Assembly (NCBI RefSeq): GCF_943734655.1
Contig: NC_071355.1
Location: 200,774,939-200,838,938 of the forward strand
DNA from: Sabethes cyaneus
Lineage: Eukaryota > Arthropoda > Insecta > Diptera > Culicidae
Length of the DNA stretch: 64,000 bases
Direction of reading: 5' to 3'
Positions 1-10,216 of this stretch are shown piece after piece. Position 1 is the first letter of the stretch; the number at the start of each line of letters is the position of its first letter. The notes below the pieces were generated by a model. It did not search any database and had not been told where the DNA came from. It worked only from the letters and a program-made list of their open reading frames with translations. The position numbers were made by a program, and so were the translations under genes.

Positions 1-1900
1 ATAAAATTAGTAATAATTTAGATAAGTAAACAAATCCAGCAGTGTGCATGTCTGTGTGTAAGTATGTGTATTCATATTTAAATATGAATATTATCTGCTC
101 CGACGACGAGGTAGACACCAGCTGTTCCAGCATTTCCCGCGCTCACAAACTTGCATAATTTGTACCATTTCGTTCACGTTCATAGCTGGTGCAGTGCACA
201 GTTTTGAACAATTTATGTGTCATCATAATTAATGTAATTAAAAGTCGTTTAGCGCGCTGCTGTAGCAGCGCTAGGTACCCTGGGAAAACTGTTTGTGTGC
301 ATTTCGATGCTAGGCAAAAAATACGTTTGCTTCGACCTAGTTCAGACTGATCAGCGTTTTACACGGGCAAGACCTTTTTCTGTTCCGACTAAAGACCATG
401 CGGTCAGGTGTCGTCCGACCGAAGAGATTCGGGAGGTCGCTTGCGGTTGCGCTTGCCATTTGTCACTGAACCGTAAAGTGGGGTAAAGTGTGGAATTAAC
501 GGATGGGCAGATCCTACACGCATGTTGTCGCCGCGCGATGTCGGACCTGAGAAAACAACACCAAGCAGTTGATAATTATTCTGTCTTGTGGAAATGAGTC
601 GCAACCCGAAGGTAATTAATAGGTTGTTCGTTCAACGACAACAGCAATTGCGCACACCTTTGAATGTAGGAAGTTAAGGTCCATCGCGGAACAGGCAGAA
701 ACGAGGCGCACGGGAATCTGCTGGTTCCAGCAGAGTGCGTGATCCCGCTGAGGATTCCTGGAATTACAGCTCTACACAGGGAAACCTTCGGGTCGGCTAA
801 ATCGGCTTGCAGTTTAGCTACACCATCGCAACGGGATGTTTAATTGAGATCTTACGTAATTGGATAATAGTTTAATTGACCGATTTCTACTAATCTCTCG
901 ATATAGACAGATTGTGCAGGACGGCTCGTGCATATTTATATTCTGAGCGACGTGATGTAATTAATCTGTAAAACATTTTCATTAGTCAAGTAAAGAGAAC
1001 GTGATCCAACTGAATACAAATATAATTCAGTGAATTACGACTAGTGTATCATTAATTGAATTTCCTTGGAATGCGGAGATTTGCTTCAAATTACAAGACT
1101 CTTGATCGGCAGCCAGCGGCTGATCGCCGCATGAGTGTCACTTCCTTTCCCGAGAGCCAGAATGACGGATCACTGGGAGATGCGTGTTAAGTAACCTGAC
1201 GAAGCAAGTCGGCATGTGTTCAATTTTCCCTCATCACGGTCACGGAAGGAATGTGGTATTTTACGTAAACTAGCATGTGTTCTCAATGTCATGTGAAACC
1301 TAGTGGAGCGTGTGATAGAATGTCAATTGCTAACTGTGAGTGAAAAACCTCTATCTGGTTGCATTACATGAAGAGTTCGTACTTTCTCAATTATGGCAGT
1401 GGAGCCGTAAAGCTGTAATGGTTGTTTTTGGGACAACATTTTTTTTAGGCCGGACTACGTCTCAACGCACGGTATCATTTACAACATTTAGATTCAGACG
1501 AGTCGCGGAATAATGAAAAATTTTGAATACTAAAAACTCGGCCAGTTCTGAACGGTTTTCAATCAACGGGGTGTCGACTAAACTTTAGAACTAAAATTCC
1601 CTAACATACAATTCCCTAACATAACATCTGATTTTTTATGATATTAAATCTTTTTGCCTAACTTATTTTAAATAGGTTTATTGGAACGATTTTTTCATGT
1701 TTAACGAACACATGACAAAGATTCTTAATGAGGAGCTCCTGATGTGCTCGTCAAACCTCAATTTCGAGTCGATAGTAACGACTAGATCAACGATAGAGTT
1801 AACATGCTCCAGATAATCCGGTCCCAAGTTGTATTGATAGAGAAAAACAATGTTACAGCGACTGTATAATATTACTTAGCACTTCTTGCTGCTAGCATGT
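1..1900. other. Unique AT-rich intergenic DNA, no gene seen
   Basis: No open frame here looks like a protein and no copy elsewhere in the window was recognised. The stretch 640-830 is somewhat GC-richer than its surroundings. Several TAATTA/TTAATT cores lie around 600-1070, as often seen in insect non-coding DNA. A short GT run (about 1899-1910) ends the interval. The region may be plain intergenic sequence or intron. Confidence 0.5.
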
Positions 1901-1910
1901 GTGTGTGTGT

Positions 1911-2198
1911 TCCCAAGTAACAATTCTAAATCCGCTTGATTTTATTTGACTTTATGAAGGTATTCTTGCGGTATGAATCTTTATCTCTGATTTTAACATG
2001 GAGTTGTACAGTACTAGACGAAAACTACTTATAGCTACTTATACTATCACGATAAAACTGGTTGGCTTCGATACATCTCTAATAAACTTACTATCAGTAG
2101 GGCGCGGCAATACAATATGGCACACTAATCAACGTTGATCTTATTGCGGTTGCTTATAAAACCACAATAAAACTGTTAGTTTTATGGTGCTATTATTA
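1911..2198. repeat. Decayed repeat, partly shared with 51960-52090
   Basis: It opens with TCCCAAGTAACAATT, the kind of end found on the small MITEs at 5825 and 59147, but no matching right end was found. Near 2103 the string GGCAATACAATATGG recurs almost exactly at about 52038, in a similar context (ATAAAA, TATAAAAC, CCGCAATAAAA). This suggests two diverged members of one repeat. Class unknown. Confidence 0.35.
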
Positions 2199-2205
2199 TG
2201 GTAAC

Positions 2206-2338
2206 TGGGGCCAGTCCCGGCGTAGTGGTTAGCATTCACGCCTCTCACGCCGAGGACCGGGGTTCAAATCCCAACCCCGTAGAAGTCACAAATGACCCAA
2301 GCTGTTAAAGTGACTATAATCTAACAAACAAAAAAACT
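2206..2338 (+). mobile_element. tRNA-Glu-derived SINE with target duplication
   Basis: The 5' half resembles tRNA-Glu. It has an A-box-like GGCGTAGTGGTTAG, an anticodon-like loop around CTC, and a B-box-like GGGGTTCAAATCC, so an internal RNA polymerase III promoter is expected. The 3' half (AGTCACAAATGACCCAAGC and on) is not tRNA and ends in an A-rich tail. Both flanks carry TGGTAAC (2199-2205 and 2339-2345), a 7-bp target-site duplication. A 5'-truncated relative with the same 3' body lies at 60322-60425. SINEs of this build are known from culicine mosquitoes. A functional tRNA gene is unlikely because the acceptor stem does not pair and the non-tRNA tail is shared with the second copy. Confidence 0.8.
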
Positions 2339-2532
2339 TGGTAACACCCTGATCAAACAGATTTATTGCTGCTATTATGAAGAATATTAGAGTTCAAAGC
2401 AAATTGTTAGTTGCAGAAAGGGAATTTATCGTCAATCGTGTCAGAATACAATTAGAGTTAGCTTGCCAGAAATTAAGATTGCCTATCGAATATTTATTTT
2501 GTTTAAATAAGTAGTTTCAAAATTGCAAAACT

Positions 2533-2773
2533 TTGATGGCGCAGCCGTTTGTTATTCCAATACGTGCGATAAAATTTAATGCTTTATATGCTGCACAATT
2601 ACGGAAACTACTGAAAATTATATATTCTTTCGGATATTTTATCACGGTCGTTGAAAATCAAATCGATCAGGACGATCTGACGGTAAAATTGTACCATTTC
2701 TGCTCATGGCTATATATGTTCACGTTTATAAAGCTGTCTGGGTGGCTTAGCTTTTTTCGCAACAAGCTTTATG
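2533..2773. other. AT-rich spacer, no supported gene
   Basis: An 85-codon open frame starting at 2533 runs into the repeat at 2774 and reads as low-complexity hydrophobic protein with no motif. I do not consider it a gene. Confidence 0.4.
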
Positions 2774-3062
2774 CTACACGCTATGTCTGAAGGCACTTAT
2801 TATTTAACTTTCATGCATCTCAGATTTCTCTTCACAGGATGTTAGTATTGGTCAAAACGATTAATTTAAAAAAGATCTTAAAATATTCTATCTCGGGTTT
2901 TTTGAAAAACTCAATTCTTTAGTTTATATAGGGGTCATTTCCTCTCAAGTAATCTTACCCGTTGTAATCGACGACCTCCGATTTCAACCAAATATGGTAT
3001 AATTGCTCATTCTAACCCCACATTCAATTTCTCAAAGTTTTATACGCATTGATCAATCCCAT
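2774..3062 (+). repeat. Unclassified interspersed repeat, copy 1
   Basis: About 285 bp matches 29310-29594 along its whole length. It begins at CACGCTATGTCTGAAGG and ends at TTGATCAATCCC. Shared landmarks are CAGGATGTTAGTATTGGTCA and TATATAGGGGTCATT. The copies differ at scattered bases and short indels, so both are old. No coding capacity or terminal inverted repeat was seen. The other copy sits inside an RTE element, which shows that the repeat is mobile or was copied together with an RTE. Confidence 0.7.
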
Positions 3063-3109
3063 TATCAATGATCAATTATCAATGATAATTAAATTAAATT
3101 TGCTGCTTG

Positions 3110-3485
3110 GGGTTATCACTGCACCATATTTGTGTGTTCTTAATAGTGCGACACAATCGACAGGGGGCAGAAGTTACCCGAAAATTTTTTAGATCGTCGG
3201 CAAACGAAAGCATTGATAATGAAAGCAGCTCAACCAGGTCATCAATATAAATTAAAAAGACGAGAGGGCTAAGTACACTGCCTTGGGGTACACCAGACGA
3301 TATGTCTAATACTCTGGAGCGTACAGAGTTTACTGTAATGAAAGCTTTGCGGTCGGATAAGTATGAGTAAAGTCATCCGGTGAACCCTGAGGGAAATCCG
3401 GTGTGACTCAGTTTTGTGATACAGTGTGTGATTCAGATTGTGTGGTACAGTGCCAAAAGTCTTCGCAAAATCAAAATACAGAGTG
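3110..3485 (-). pseudogene. LINE reverse transcriptase fragment (Jockey/I-like)
   Basis: On the minus strand, several frames together read as the palm of a non-LTR reverse transcriptase. The order is a DFAKTF-type motif A (about 3470), a VPQGS-like stretch (about 3285, 'GVPQGSVLSPLVF'-like with substitutions), 'IDDLVELLS'-like, then a FADDL-type motif C (about 3195-3210, followed by KNF). The pieces need frame changes, so this is a dead copy. Family members encode an endonuclease and reverse transcriptase for target-primed retrotransposition. Neither the 5' endonuclease part nor a 3' tail was found. The clade is uncertain between Jockey, CR1 and I types. Confidence 0.65.
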
Positions 3486-3573
3486 TCTACTACCTGTAAA
3501 AACCTCGAAAACCGGGAATTTTCAGGAATTTTTTATTATTTACTCTGGTAAAACTTGAAATTCTTAGGGAATT

Positions 3574-3828
3574 CTCGCATAACTTTTCGAAAGGACCTGA
3601 GTAACAATGAGAGATTCTCTTTGTGCCTCTTCTCTTTTGCCTCCCACGGCAATGCAAATGCACTTTGAAACACCAGCGTTGCATGAATCGGTTACTAGTG
3701 TCACTATCTAGCTAAACGCGAGGAAAATTTTTGTTGGAATGCATTTATGTCGCCGTAGTTATCAGAAGAGCGGGACGCCAAAGAGAGTCTCTCAATGTTA
3801 CTTGGGTCCTTTTGAAAAGTTACGCGAG
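3574..3828. mobile_element. MITE, CTCGCGTAAC family, copy 1
   Basis: A 255-bp non-coding element whose ends are inverted repeats of about 50 bp. Each end starts CTCGC(G/A)TAACTTTT, followed by AAAGGACC(T/C) and GAGAGA. The interior carries ATGCATTTATGTCGCCGT. A near full-length second copy is at 27556-27818 and a partial one at 9350-9470. AATT lies next to both ends of both long copies, so it may be part of the terminus or of the target. No transposase is encoded, so it must have moved in trans. Confidence 0.8.
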
Positions 3829-4465
3829 AGAATTATTCTTAAAATCAATCACAATGTATTCCTCACAACACTGTAACCAGCCTTGAGTAACGACCCTACC
3901 CTCTGTCTAATCCAATTCAGAAATCTAGCCTGGACCCACAGGATTAAATCCCGGTCAATTCATGCAAAGTAAAAACAGCCGTGTTGGTCAGAAAGTAGAA
4001 CGGCCGACGTTGGCAAAAAATATAGAAAAACTTCGGGATATGCGTTAAACTGTTAAACTGTTTCGCATGCCTTGTGGCTCAGAGAACGAAAATTAAACAT
4101 TTCCGCGGGGTTTGCAGAAAAAAACACTACGGCTGGCTCTAGGAGTTAGCTGCAATGGGTGCTAAAGAATTCAGTGTTGCGAGAACACAGTGTGCATCGG
4201 TAGGCGATTGAAGAGAGAGTGATGCTCTCCGTATAATCAACCGCTTAACAACTTGAGCTTGCGAATGATCTTGCACGGGAAAAATAACAGATTGGAAACT
4301 CAGGCATGGAGTGTAATTTACCGGTCGCCAGAATAGAAGAAAGTGATCCTTGTATGGAGAACTCGCCTAGGGAATTAGAGTAGGTGGAGAAATTTTCCCG
4401 TTTTGGTAGCTTATGTTAAGACCCGCTGTTTAGAGAAAATAAACAAGAGTTGACAAGTCCTCAAT
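3829..4465. other. Intergenic spacer, nothing recognised
   Basis: Mixed-composition DNA between a MITE and an RTE fragment. No motif-bearing frame, inverted repeat or copy elsewhere in the window was recognised. Confidence 0.4.
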
Positions 4466-4469
4466 AGCA

Positions 4470-5245
4470 AACGGTTTCGTAGGGCAGTAGCAGGCGAGTT
4501 TTATGGGGGCCCGTGCTACTATGGATGAAATTTACACTCTCCGAAAAATCAGCCAGAAATGTCGGGAGTACAACGAGTTCACGTATCCTATTTTCGTGGA
4601 TTTCAAGGTAGCATACGATACAGTAGGCCGCGATCAGCTATTGCGTGCGAAGTGATGCGGCTGATCAAAACTATCCTGGAGCGACTAATGTGCTTCGAGC
4701 GTGTTTCAGAGGCACTCTCGAGTCCCTTCGAATCGCGCAGAGGGTTTCGACAAGGGGATGGACTGTCCTGTATGTCATTCTACATCGCTATTGAAGGAGT
4801 GATCTGGCGAGCAAGCATCTAAACGAGAGAGACGATCTTCGCTAAAACTAGCCAACTCTTGGCTTCCGCAGACGACCTCGACATCGTTACTAGAAACCTA
4901 GAAGTAACGGAGGCAATCTACGGCGGACTAAAATCAATGCGTCGAAAACCAAATATATGGTAGGAAGAGGCTCCAGAGAAAATAAAGTTCGTCTCCCCTG
5001 TTGCGGAGTATTTGTGGTGGAGTACAAACGGAAAGCGGAGAGTGGCGCAGGTGTATGAAACACAAGTTGCATGCACTACATGGCGAGATTCCCATTATAC
5101 ACCTGATAAAAGTTGAGAGACTACGGTGGACTGGTCACGCCGCAAGGATGCCGTACGACTGTGCCTTGAAATCCGTTTCCTTCAAGAACCTCACCAGCAC
5201 CAAGAATAGAGAGGCCAACGTGCTAGATGACACGACCAAATGAGC
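4470..5245 (+). pseudogene. RTE-clade LINE reverse transcriptase remnant
   Basis: Reading across frames gives the RTE reverse-transcriptase core: 'DEIYTLRKI', then 'PIFVDFKVAYDTV' (motif A, about 4580-4630), 'GFRQGDGLS' (about 4745-4770), a short 'CVENQIYG'-like piece (about 4935-4960) matching the KTKYM segment of intact copies, and the C-terminal 'WRRCMKHKLHALHGE' and 'VERLRWTGHAARM' part (about 5040-5155). Stops and frameshifts break it many times. Compared with 34470-37016, much of the segment between the KTKYM part and the C-terminal part is missing. The normal role is reverse transcription of the element RNA at a nicked target. The product would be dead. The 3' end lacks the TAAG tail seen in the other two copies. 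Confidence 0.75.
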
Positions 5246-5359
5246 CGCGTGTGCCGAGACGCTCAACGAATTAACGACCAGTAGCTCAGAACCGAGTACA
5301 GTGAATAAAAGATACGGCAAGACCACGCCAGCACCAACTCGTATATCAAAGTACAAAAA

Positions 5360-5700
5360 TTAACGGAAATATCTGTTAATAAAATCGGAATCGTAACTAA
5401 TGCTTAATCAAGTGCGCCCAAGTTGATTTTTAGTCGTATATAATGACACTAACTGACATACATATGATATTCAGCATAGAATCATATAGCAGTACTGACC
5501 GAGCCGAGTTTAATCGGATATTATCGTATAAAATTACTTATATAGATGAAACGCGTATATTTATTCCATATCACGTATATCGCCTTCAAAATAGTACGAA
5601 AATGCCAGTTTTGCCGCATCAAATACGCTTTATTAGCATGTATATATGCACGTAAAGCTGATTTTTAACTTTTTTATACATATAAAAATTTTAGCTGGGG
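5360..5700 (-). mobile_element. MITE, AGCTAGCA family, copy 1 (inverted)
   Basis: This is the reverse complement of the elements at 10508 and 46597. Its right end (TATACATATAAAAATTTTAG then CTGGGG) is the inverted left end of those copies. Inside, the same order of landmarks runs backwards: AGTTGATTTTTAGTCGTATA, ATCGGATATTATCGTATA, ACGTATATCGCC. The 70-codon open frame inside is fortuitous. Element class is not clear from the target site. Confidence 0.75.
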
Positions 5701-5824
5701 AGCCATCCCGGCTCTTTGCTCCTCTACCAGCATTCTATGGACTTAAGATTTATTTTTAACGTACAACAGTGTTGTTATTCGTTCCCTAATAACAGTCTCT
5801 TGTACAAGCTCTGTCCAATCCTTA

Positions 5825-5931
5825 CCCAAGTAGCACACTTTTGTCATTTCTGGTTGCTGCAACCTATTAATGACTGAATTTAGTCATTATTCGGTTACCA
5901 CAACTAGTTAATAACAACTGTGCTAGTAGGG
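5825..5931. mobile_element. 107-bp MITE with TTA target duplication
   Basis: The left end CCCAAGTAGCACA pairs with the right end TGTGCTAGTAGGG, and the inverted repeats continue inward through GGTTGCTGCAACC / GGTTACCAC. TTA flanks both sides (5822-5824 and 5932-5934). A 3-bp TWA duplication is typical of PIF/Harbinger-related MITEs. Related ends occur at 22825 and 59147. Confidence 0.7.
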
Positions 5932-6066
5932 TTACTGAAGATGGGCTACTACGTATGCAAGAGCGAATTAATAACTGTCAAACCGTAGGAGACGATGTAA
6001 AATGTCCCTCGTTTCCACAAAAGTTTCAATACTATAATCATGAAACAGCAATGAACAGTAACTAGA

Positions 6067-6240
6067 TGGACGTTTAATCTATCTGCAGCACCGCATTTCG
6101 GAGGCACTTGGGAGCGACTGATTCAATCAGTAAAAGGAACCCTTAAACAATTGAAGCACAATCGGCTACCGACTGATAAAATAGAAGGTTAGAAGCTAAT
6201 GGAAATAGTAAAAAAGCAAAGCCTTGGGTGTAAACCGTCA
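6067..6240 (+). pseudogene. BEL/Pao-type integrase fragment
   Basis: One frame reads WTFNLSAAPHFGGTWERL and continues into SVKGTLKQLKHNRLP before a stop near 6190. The 'P-H-F/M-G-G-x-W-E-R-L' block is characteristic of the integrase core of BEL/Pao LTR retrotransposons, just after the second catalytic Asp region. Only about 40 codons survive and no LTR was found nearby, so this is a small fossil. Integrase normally inserts the element's cDNA into host DNA. Confidence 0.7.
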
Positions 6241-6300
6241 TTAGATATTACCCTGCTTTATTGACAGACTTCGCAGCCGCCTGTTAGGAATGGAAATAGT
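6216..6300 (+). repeat. Repeat module shared with 20361-20440
   Basis: AGCAAAGCCTTGGG, TTATTGACAGACTTCGCAGC and TAGG occur in the same order and spacing at 20361-20440. At that copy the module follows a mariner-like transposase relic; here it follows an integrase fossil. The class is unknown. Confidence 0.55.
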
Positions 6301-6309
6301 AATGATGAT

Positions 6310-8984
6310 AAATTCCTGACCACTTACACACGTTGCTATAGTCCGTGATATATTTCTGTCGCTAACGCCAAACCACTTCGAATAGGCTCATCCAACGACA
6401 ATAAATCACCGATCGACTGTAACGATTAGCCAATTATTTCAAAGAACTTGCAGAAAATATCGCAGGTGTGTACAGATCATCTCTGGAAAAGGTAAATAGT
6501 GGAATATCTGCCGACTCTTACATGCAGAACTAAAGTTTTGACTAGGGTAAATTTAGATAGTTCGTTATTGAAGTCGAGATTGATCTGAGTTTATTTGATT
6601 AGGCTCGAAGATTGATCTGAGTGAATCATTAAATTACTCGAATATTACTGAAAGTAGTTATTCGATAACAAACAGCCAAAGGGGTGATCAAAGCATCATC
6701 ATTCCCGAAGGGCAACAGTTCCATCCATAGAGTTCCTTTTTCGATCACTGATTCGGACCATAATGAAAAGTAAAAAAAAAGAAACACCTTTGAAACAATG
6801 ATGCAATTCCGACTACAATCCGATTGGTTACGACAACTCAATAAAAAGCAATTAATATGAATTCCATGGGCTGCTGCTGATGCTGATGCTGCTGCGGCAA
6901 CCTTCCCGCGCGCATACCCAAATCGAACAGGCAGTCCGGCGATCCTTTCCAACCCTGGATGGATGGAACCAACGGAATAAAACATGAGCTTCTTCACCTT
7001 CCCGCAACGAGCCAAAGTTGCTGGACTGGAGAGATCCCGCTGCCGGAATGCTGTCAGCTATTCTGTCGTTTTTGGTAATTGCTCCAACCGCTCTGCGCTG
7101 CGCTGCGATCTGTGCTGTGTGTTGCTGCAGTTTGCTATCGTCATTCCTTGGCTCGATTGCAATCACAATCGCTGCTGGCAGGCTTCGGTTGTTGGTTGGT
7201 GACGTTGGCAATGATCTCTCAAGGAAGCCAACCAGCCAGCCAGCCAGCCAACACGATCCCAAACTGCCATCGGTGTTCGCCCAGCAATGACGCATCTTTT
7301 TCACATTTACGGTGTTGATTAGCCGCGCTGCGCGCTACGCCCGACCGAAAAAGAACCAAACCGTCGAGGTACTTCGAACCGAACCAGTGTGCATGCTCGC
7401 AGGCGCGGCAGCCAAGGGCAACTTTTTGCCACTCGACCATCATCATCGGCATCGGTGGATCCATCCACGTTTGGTTGTATCGTATCGGACTGACCAAATT
7501 AGGGACACGATGTGTATTGCCGGAGAAAGAACATTTCGATTGACCGGGGAAAGGGAGAGCTGGGAACGGTGGCAGAGACAGCCACCGTTTCTACTCACGG
7601 TATTTAATTTAATTAAACAGGAAAACGAGTAAATAAAAATTTAATAACTGCGAGAAAGATGTCCGTAGTTTTTCTTGTTTTGTTTCGAGGGAAAAAAGTA
7701 GCCAAAATGTGGCGATATCATGCCGTGCGAGAGTCCTTCAGGGTGCCGTAGTACATCGGTTAATGTGTAATTTCAGCCAAACTTCAAGGCAAGAGGGTGG
7801 AAGCTGCAAAACCGGAGGTGAATCGACAAAAGTCAACCGATTTCGGTCATATTTTTTTGTTGCTGCTGCCTACATCGATTTCAGGCAACTCTGATTGTCG
7901 TGAGTAAACCCAAACAAAGCGAAAGGATGCTTCGAGCTGTGCCGAGTAAGTGACTGAGACTTAAGGTACGGGCAACAGCAATAATTAAGTGATTTGAGTG
8001 CAATTGGCTTGCTTTTATGTGGTTCACATCATTACGCGCAAGCAGAATCAACATAAAACGGGGCAATTGGTTGCGCTCTTCATCACCAGCTGAGTTGCCA
8101 TCGGGTATTATTTTATGTGAATCTGAAGTCCCGAGTTCTGAACTTTCTCAGGAATGCTGTCCAGAGTCCGAGCGGAGCCGCGCCACTGGAAAATTTGCGT
8201 TTGTTTTGCTACACTTTTAATCACCAAAAGCAAAAAAAACTTTTGTAGAGATTTAAACTGCCAATTAACAAGTTGGATTTTACCGGACAACAACAGCGAA
8301 AAACAAGGAGGTGTCGAGCGGGAACTTCCTTTTTAATTGACTAAATTGATAACAATGACTTTAAAAACAGAGTCCATAGGATTGATTGGTGCATATGATT
8401 GAATTAATTTTGGGAATAGCGAATGAATAGCATTTTACATGATGATTACAATGACTCTCATTCATTATCATTCGAAATCTTTAAGGTGCCCAAACCTTGA
8501 TACAATGTGGGTAACCAAACTTTTACAATATACCGTAAACCAATTTTGCTAATTGTGTAGATACAATATAACTTTAATTTGTATTTAAATTCAATTCATT
8601 TAAACGGATTATCTTTATTTTTTTTCTTACATTAACTTACATTTTATTTTATTCTAAAACCAATATTCTCTAGATATTGAGTTATTTTACTAAGTTCTGA
8701 TTTAATTCAAATTTGATTAGGCTAAATTTTGATTGAATTCAATTTCCTTTAATTTTTCAACTTGTTGATTAAGACTTTGATGGCTTTAAAGGAGCGAACG
8801 ACATCTGCAAAGAACCACTCGCGTAGAATAGTAGAACTAGAGGCTGCTGGCGATACGTAGCTCAGCCAACAACATCCGGCCTGTTGACGAGAATCTGGCC
8901 TGCCGACTGGTAAAAATCATAACTAGTAGAGATTTATGATTGCTGCCGGATCCGCGTTGTGCCATTTTAGTGTGTATTAGATTT
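6310..8984. other. Unique region with GC-richer island 6860-8330
   Basis: No copy elsewhere in the window was seen. The part 6860-7600 is clearly GC-richer and contains TGCTGATGCTGATGCTGCTG, a CAGC run near 7228-7250 and a CATCATCATCGGCATCGG stretch. Several open frames of 60-150 codons overlap on both strands there, but they read as low-complexity composition effects (repeated W/L/A/S), without domains and without agreement on one strand. It could hold an untranslated exon or regulatory DNA, but neither can be shown. 8340-8985 is AT-rich and featureless. Confidence 0.45.
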
Positions 8985-9120
8985 GGGTCATTCCATGCGA
9001 AGTATCCGTGTCCCATGTAATCTACCTTCTCGGATTTGAACAAGATTTTGTCAGACTGTTTAGGTCATAAAGTAAAAATTCCAAATTTGGTGCCGGTTGG
9101 ACCGGTTTCTCGAAATTGGG
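8985..9120 (+). repeat. Interspersed repeat shared with 14600-14750
   Basis: The order GGGTCATTCCATGCGAAGTA, GTGTAATC-like, CGGATTTGAACAA, TTTGTCAGA(C)TTGTT, AAA(A)TCC and GTGCCGGTTGG is repeated at 14600-14750 with point differences. Non-coding and unclassified. Confidence 0.6.
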
Positions 9121-9349
9121 TTCTCCTCTTATTTTTTTTAGTTTATAGGTATTTCTGGGAATACTAAATTTAAAAAGAAGATATTTTCACGTTTTCCAAG
9201 TAATTTGCCTAAGTAAACCGGAGAAAATGTCATACTGCCAAATATTTTATTATTTGAATTCCATCGTGTTCCCCAGATTTTTTTAATATGAGAATCACTA
9301 CATGAGATCCAATCGGTGGGTTTTTTACTTTTTGCTCTGAGACGAACAA

Positions 9350-9470
9350 TCTGACAAATGCACTTGAACGGATCAATTTTGCATTAAACGATTGCTGGTG
9401 TTATCAACTAGGTATTGATTAAGGAAAATTGCATTACAATGCATTTATGTCGCCGTGATATTATAATATT
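9350..9470 (+). mobile_element. Partial MITE of the CTCGCGTAAC family
   Basis: AAATGCACTTGAA, CGATTGCTGGTGTTATCAAC and ATGCATTTATGTCGCCGT occur in the same order as in the interiors of the MITEs at 3574 and 27556. The terminal inverted repeats are missing, so this is a truncated or heavily diverged copy. Confidence 0.55.
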
Positions 9471-9584
9471 ATTGTGTTAAGTTTAACGCTATTTTTGAAT
9501 AATGTAAGTACCATATTGATATCATTTTTCCATCGGTTGAAATGCAATATTTTAGTGCCATTTCTATCTCATTTTTATATACCT

Positions 9585-10110
9585 ATGACTAGCTGATTGC
9601 CCGATGTTACTCGGAGCCCCTTTGTCTCTCAGCCACTTGTACAGCTGTCACTCATTTGTCAGCGCCCCTGCGCTGATTCTTTTATATCAAAGAACAGGTG
9701 TACCAAGTTTGAAGAACAACCGTCCAGGCGTTCCGGTGTTATGGCGGAACATTCATTCATACTCACGTTCACCACCACCCACCCCCCTCTCCCTGTTGAC
9801 ACCCTTCCAGCCAGCTCCCCTTTCTGTCACGTAGCCAATTATGCATCGGTATGCACTCTAAAAATCCTTGTAACGGAAGAGAAACAAAACATTTTTTTGA
9901 TGTATATGCCTCCTTGGCCCCCCTCCCTAACCCCTCGCCGGTTGACCAATATCAGCTCCTAAGTATGCTCCTGAATCACTTAATAAAGTGAAACAAATAT
10001 TTTTTTTCCATATATCCCTCCTTAGTAATCCCCCCTTCATAACCTCCCCCGCCGTTTTGCGCAATTGCAATCGGTCTAAAGGTAAGAGAAACACAACCCC
10101 TTTTGCTTGT
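9585..10110 (-). repeat. GGGGTTGA-module repeat, inverted relative of 58630-59730
   Basis: Read on the minus strand it carries CTGGACGGTTGTTCTTC, AAACTTGGTACACCTG, AAAGAATCAGCGCAGGGGCG and, at its end, TAGCTGATTGCCCGA reversed (9590-9605). The same string of blocks occurs on the plus strand at 59278-59400 and 59710-59730. The + strand open frame of 121 codons beginning at 9597 is an accident of the pyrimidine-rich complement. The element class is unknown. Confidence 0.6.
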
Positions 10111-10216
10111 TTTGGAGATTAGACTTTGGAGGTCTTCCTTAATATTTATAACAATAGTTTTTACAATTAACAGAGGGAACGGTAGAAGAAAGTAATAAAA
10201 CACAGAGTCGATAGGA

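Noticed and set aside
2214..2285. Functional tRNA-Glu gene
   Set aside because: Acceptor stem does not pair, the tRNA part is joined to a conserved non-tRNA body and A-rich tail, and a target duplication flanks it: a SINE.
6852..7632. Overlapping frames up to 150 codons on both strands as a host gene
   Set aside because: Low-complexity residues, no domain, no consistent strand; GC-rich composition explains them.
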